Part shown: positions 5,485 through 6,190 of the stretch, in pieces
How the letters are laid out: each line of letters opens with the position of its first letter
Numbering within the stretch: position 1 is the stretch's first letter
From: Actinomycetota bacterium
GTDB taxonomy: Bacteria; Actinomycetota; Actinomycetes; S36-B12
Direction: 5' to 3'
Assembly: GCA_009726075.1 (NCBI GenBank)
Contig: WLND01000115.1
Span: 1 to 6,190, forward strand
Length of the DNA: 6,190 bases
Notes under the pieces: generated by a model
What the model saw: only the letters and a program-made list of their open reading frames with translations
Told to the model about the DNA's origin: nothing
The model's database searches: none
Translations under genes and position numbers: made by a program

Positions 5485-6190
5485 CTACGCCTCAGGCGGC
5501 TGATGGAATCCCTTGTGCTCGTGCTCGAGCGCAATCTCATCCGCAGATGACACTCCCTGCGGAAGGTCGATGGTCATCTTCGGTCCCGTGAACCACTTCT
5601 TCGCGGTCACGTGCCAGCCGATCCACAGTGCGATGAAGATCGCGCCCAGCACGAGCGGCGCGTAGTTCACCGACTTCCAGTCGAACGGAACATCCTCGGC
5701 GCTCGGTGCCCCGAGGAACCCGCGCATGAATGCGGGCGACCCTGCAGGGTAGAGCGGCAGGATGAAGTAGACCGACGTGATGAGGATCTCGATGACCGCG
5801 ATCGGCGCCATCCACTTCCACTTGTTTCCGAGGTTCCAGGTGCCCTGCTTGAATGCCGCTCCCGCCTTCCAGCGGTAGTAGATCGGGATAGCGAAGGCGA
5901 GGTAGAGGCCCAGCACCCCGATCGACACGACCGCGAAGAAGGCCGTCACGGTGTAGATCGGAGCCTCCTCGGTGCCGATGTTCACCTTCCAGAGGGCCGG
6001 CAGGGTGAGGATGAGGCCTGCAACGGTCACCGCGATCACGGCGTAGACAGGCGTCTTCGACTTGTTGACGCGCGCCCACAGCTTGGCGCCCGGCACCGCG
6101 CCGTCACGGCTGAAGGCGAAGAGCATGCGCGAGGCAGAGGTGAGGCAGGCCGTCGTGCAGAAGAGCTGGCCGATCGTGGCAATGAGCAGC
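5485..6190 (-). CDS. APC-family amino acid permease, C-terminal half (5' end outside window)
   Basis: This is an integral membrane amino acid transporter of the APC superfamily. It resembles the amino acid/choline transporter (ACT, GABA-permease-like) branch, whose members are about 500 aa. Only the last 234 residues are in the window and the frame is open to its right edge. The ATG at 6124-6126 is internal: the reading frame continues upstream and encodes GQLFCTTACLTSASR directly before it. The stretch TSASRMLFAFSRDGAVP, followed by KTPVYAV, is the conserved cytoplasmic loop of this family. After it come about four hydrophobic segments, then a polar tail of some 30 residues ending in HQPPEA. 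The NYAPLVLG motif before the last membrane span is also typical. The gene converges on the dehydrogenase pair and shares a bidirectional terminator with it, so a functional link to the sugar importer is unlikely. Substrate cannot be told from this half. Confidence 0.88.
   Translation of the reverse strand, partial: LLIATIGQLFCTTACLTSASRMLFAFSRDGAVPGAKLWARVNKSKTPVYAVIAVTVAGLILTLPALWKVNIGTEEAPIYTVTAFFAVVSIGVLGLYLAFAIPIYYRWKAGAAFKQGTWNLGNKWKWMAPIAVIEILITSVYFILPLYPAGSPAFMRGFLGAPSAEDVPFDWKSVNYAPLVLGAIFIALWIGWHVTAKKWFTGPKMTIDLPQGVSSADEIALEHEHKGFHQPPEA

Noticed and set aside
5485..6126. Treating the minus-strand permease as a complete 213-residue protein starting at 6126
   Set aside because: The frame stays open to the window edge and encodes conserved family sequence upstream of that ATG, so the gene is cut by the window boundary and not short.

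Overview
The window is high-GC DNA (roughly 60-65 % by eye) with GTG starts, strong C/G third-position preference, GA-rich ribosome binding sites and a lipoprotein signal followed by an Ala/Ser/Thr-rich linker. This points to an actinobacterium. Protein style suggests Microbacteriaceae or a relative, but that is an impression and not a computed placement.

Layout from left to right. (1) Positions 40-3245 hold a complete carbohydrate ABC importer of the CUT2/Frc type: a lipoprotein sugar-binding protein, one BPD_transp_2 permease, and a single-domain ATPase whose start overlaps the permease stop (ATGA). The binding-protein and permease genes are separated by 207 bp containing a 16-bp hairpin and a second hairpin that reuses its 3' arm. 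(2) Positions 3246-3457 hold a 20-bp terminator hairpin, an unexpected inverted copy of its 5' arm about 60 bp further on, and a possible -10 element. (3) Positions 3458-5398 hold two co-directional oxidoreductase genes 45 bp apart: a shikimate-dehydrogenase-fold enzyme with an altered substrate pocket and a zinc alcohol dehydrogenase of the YahK/CAD type. (4) A 17-bp hairpin at 5436-5473 sits between convergent genes. (5) Positions 5485-6190 on the minus strand hold the C-terminal half of an APC-family amino acid permease that runs off the window.

Working model. The importer brings in a monosaccharide or polyol (fructose, mannose and ribose are the known substrates of Frc-type systems). The two dehydrogenases could oxidise or reduce the imported compound or its products, but they lie behind a strong terminator, so the link rests on adjacency only. 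The amino acid permease looks unrelated. No kinase, regulator or isomerase is visible, so the rest of any pathway lies outside the window.

I see no wholly new multi-gene system. The points most worth a second look are the overlapping hairpins inside the importer operon, the three-arm repeat around the operon terminator, and the AroE-fold enzyme lacking the usual shikimate-binding serines. There are no gene-free stretches over 300 bp, and I saw no tRNA, rRNA, CRISPR array, insertion sequence or attachment site.
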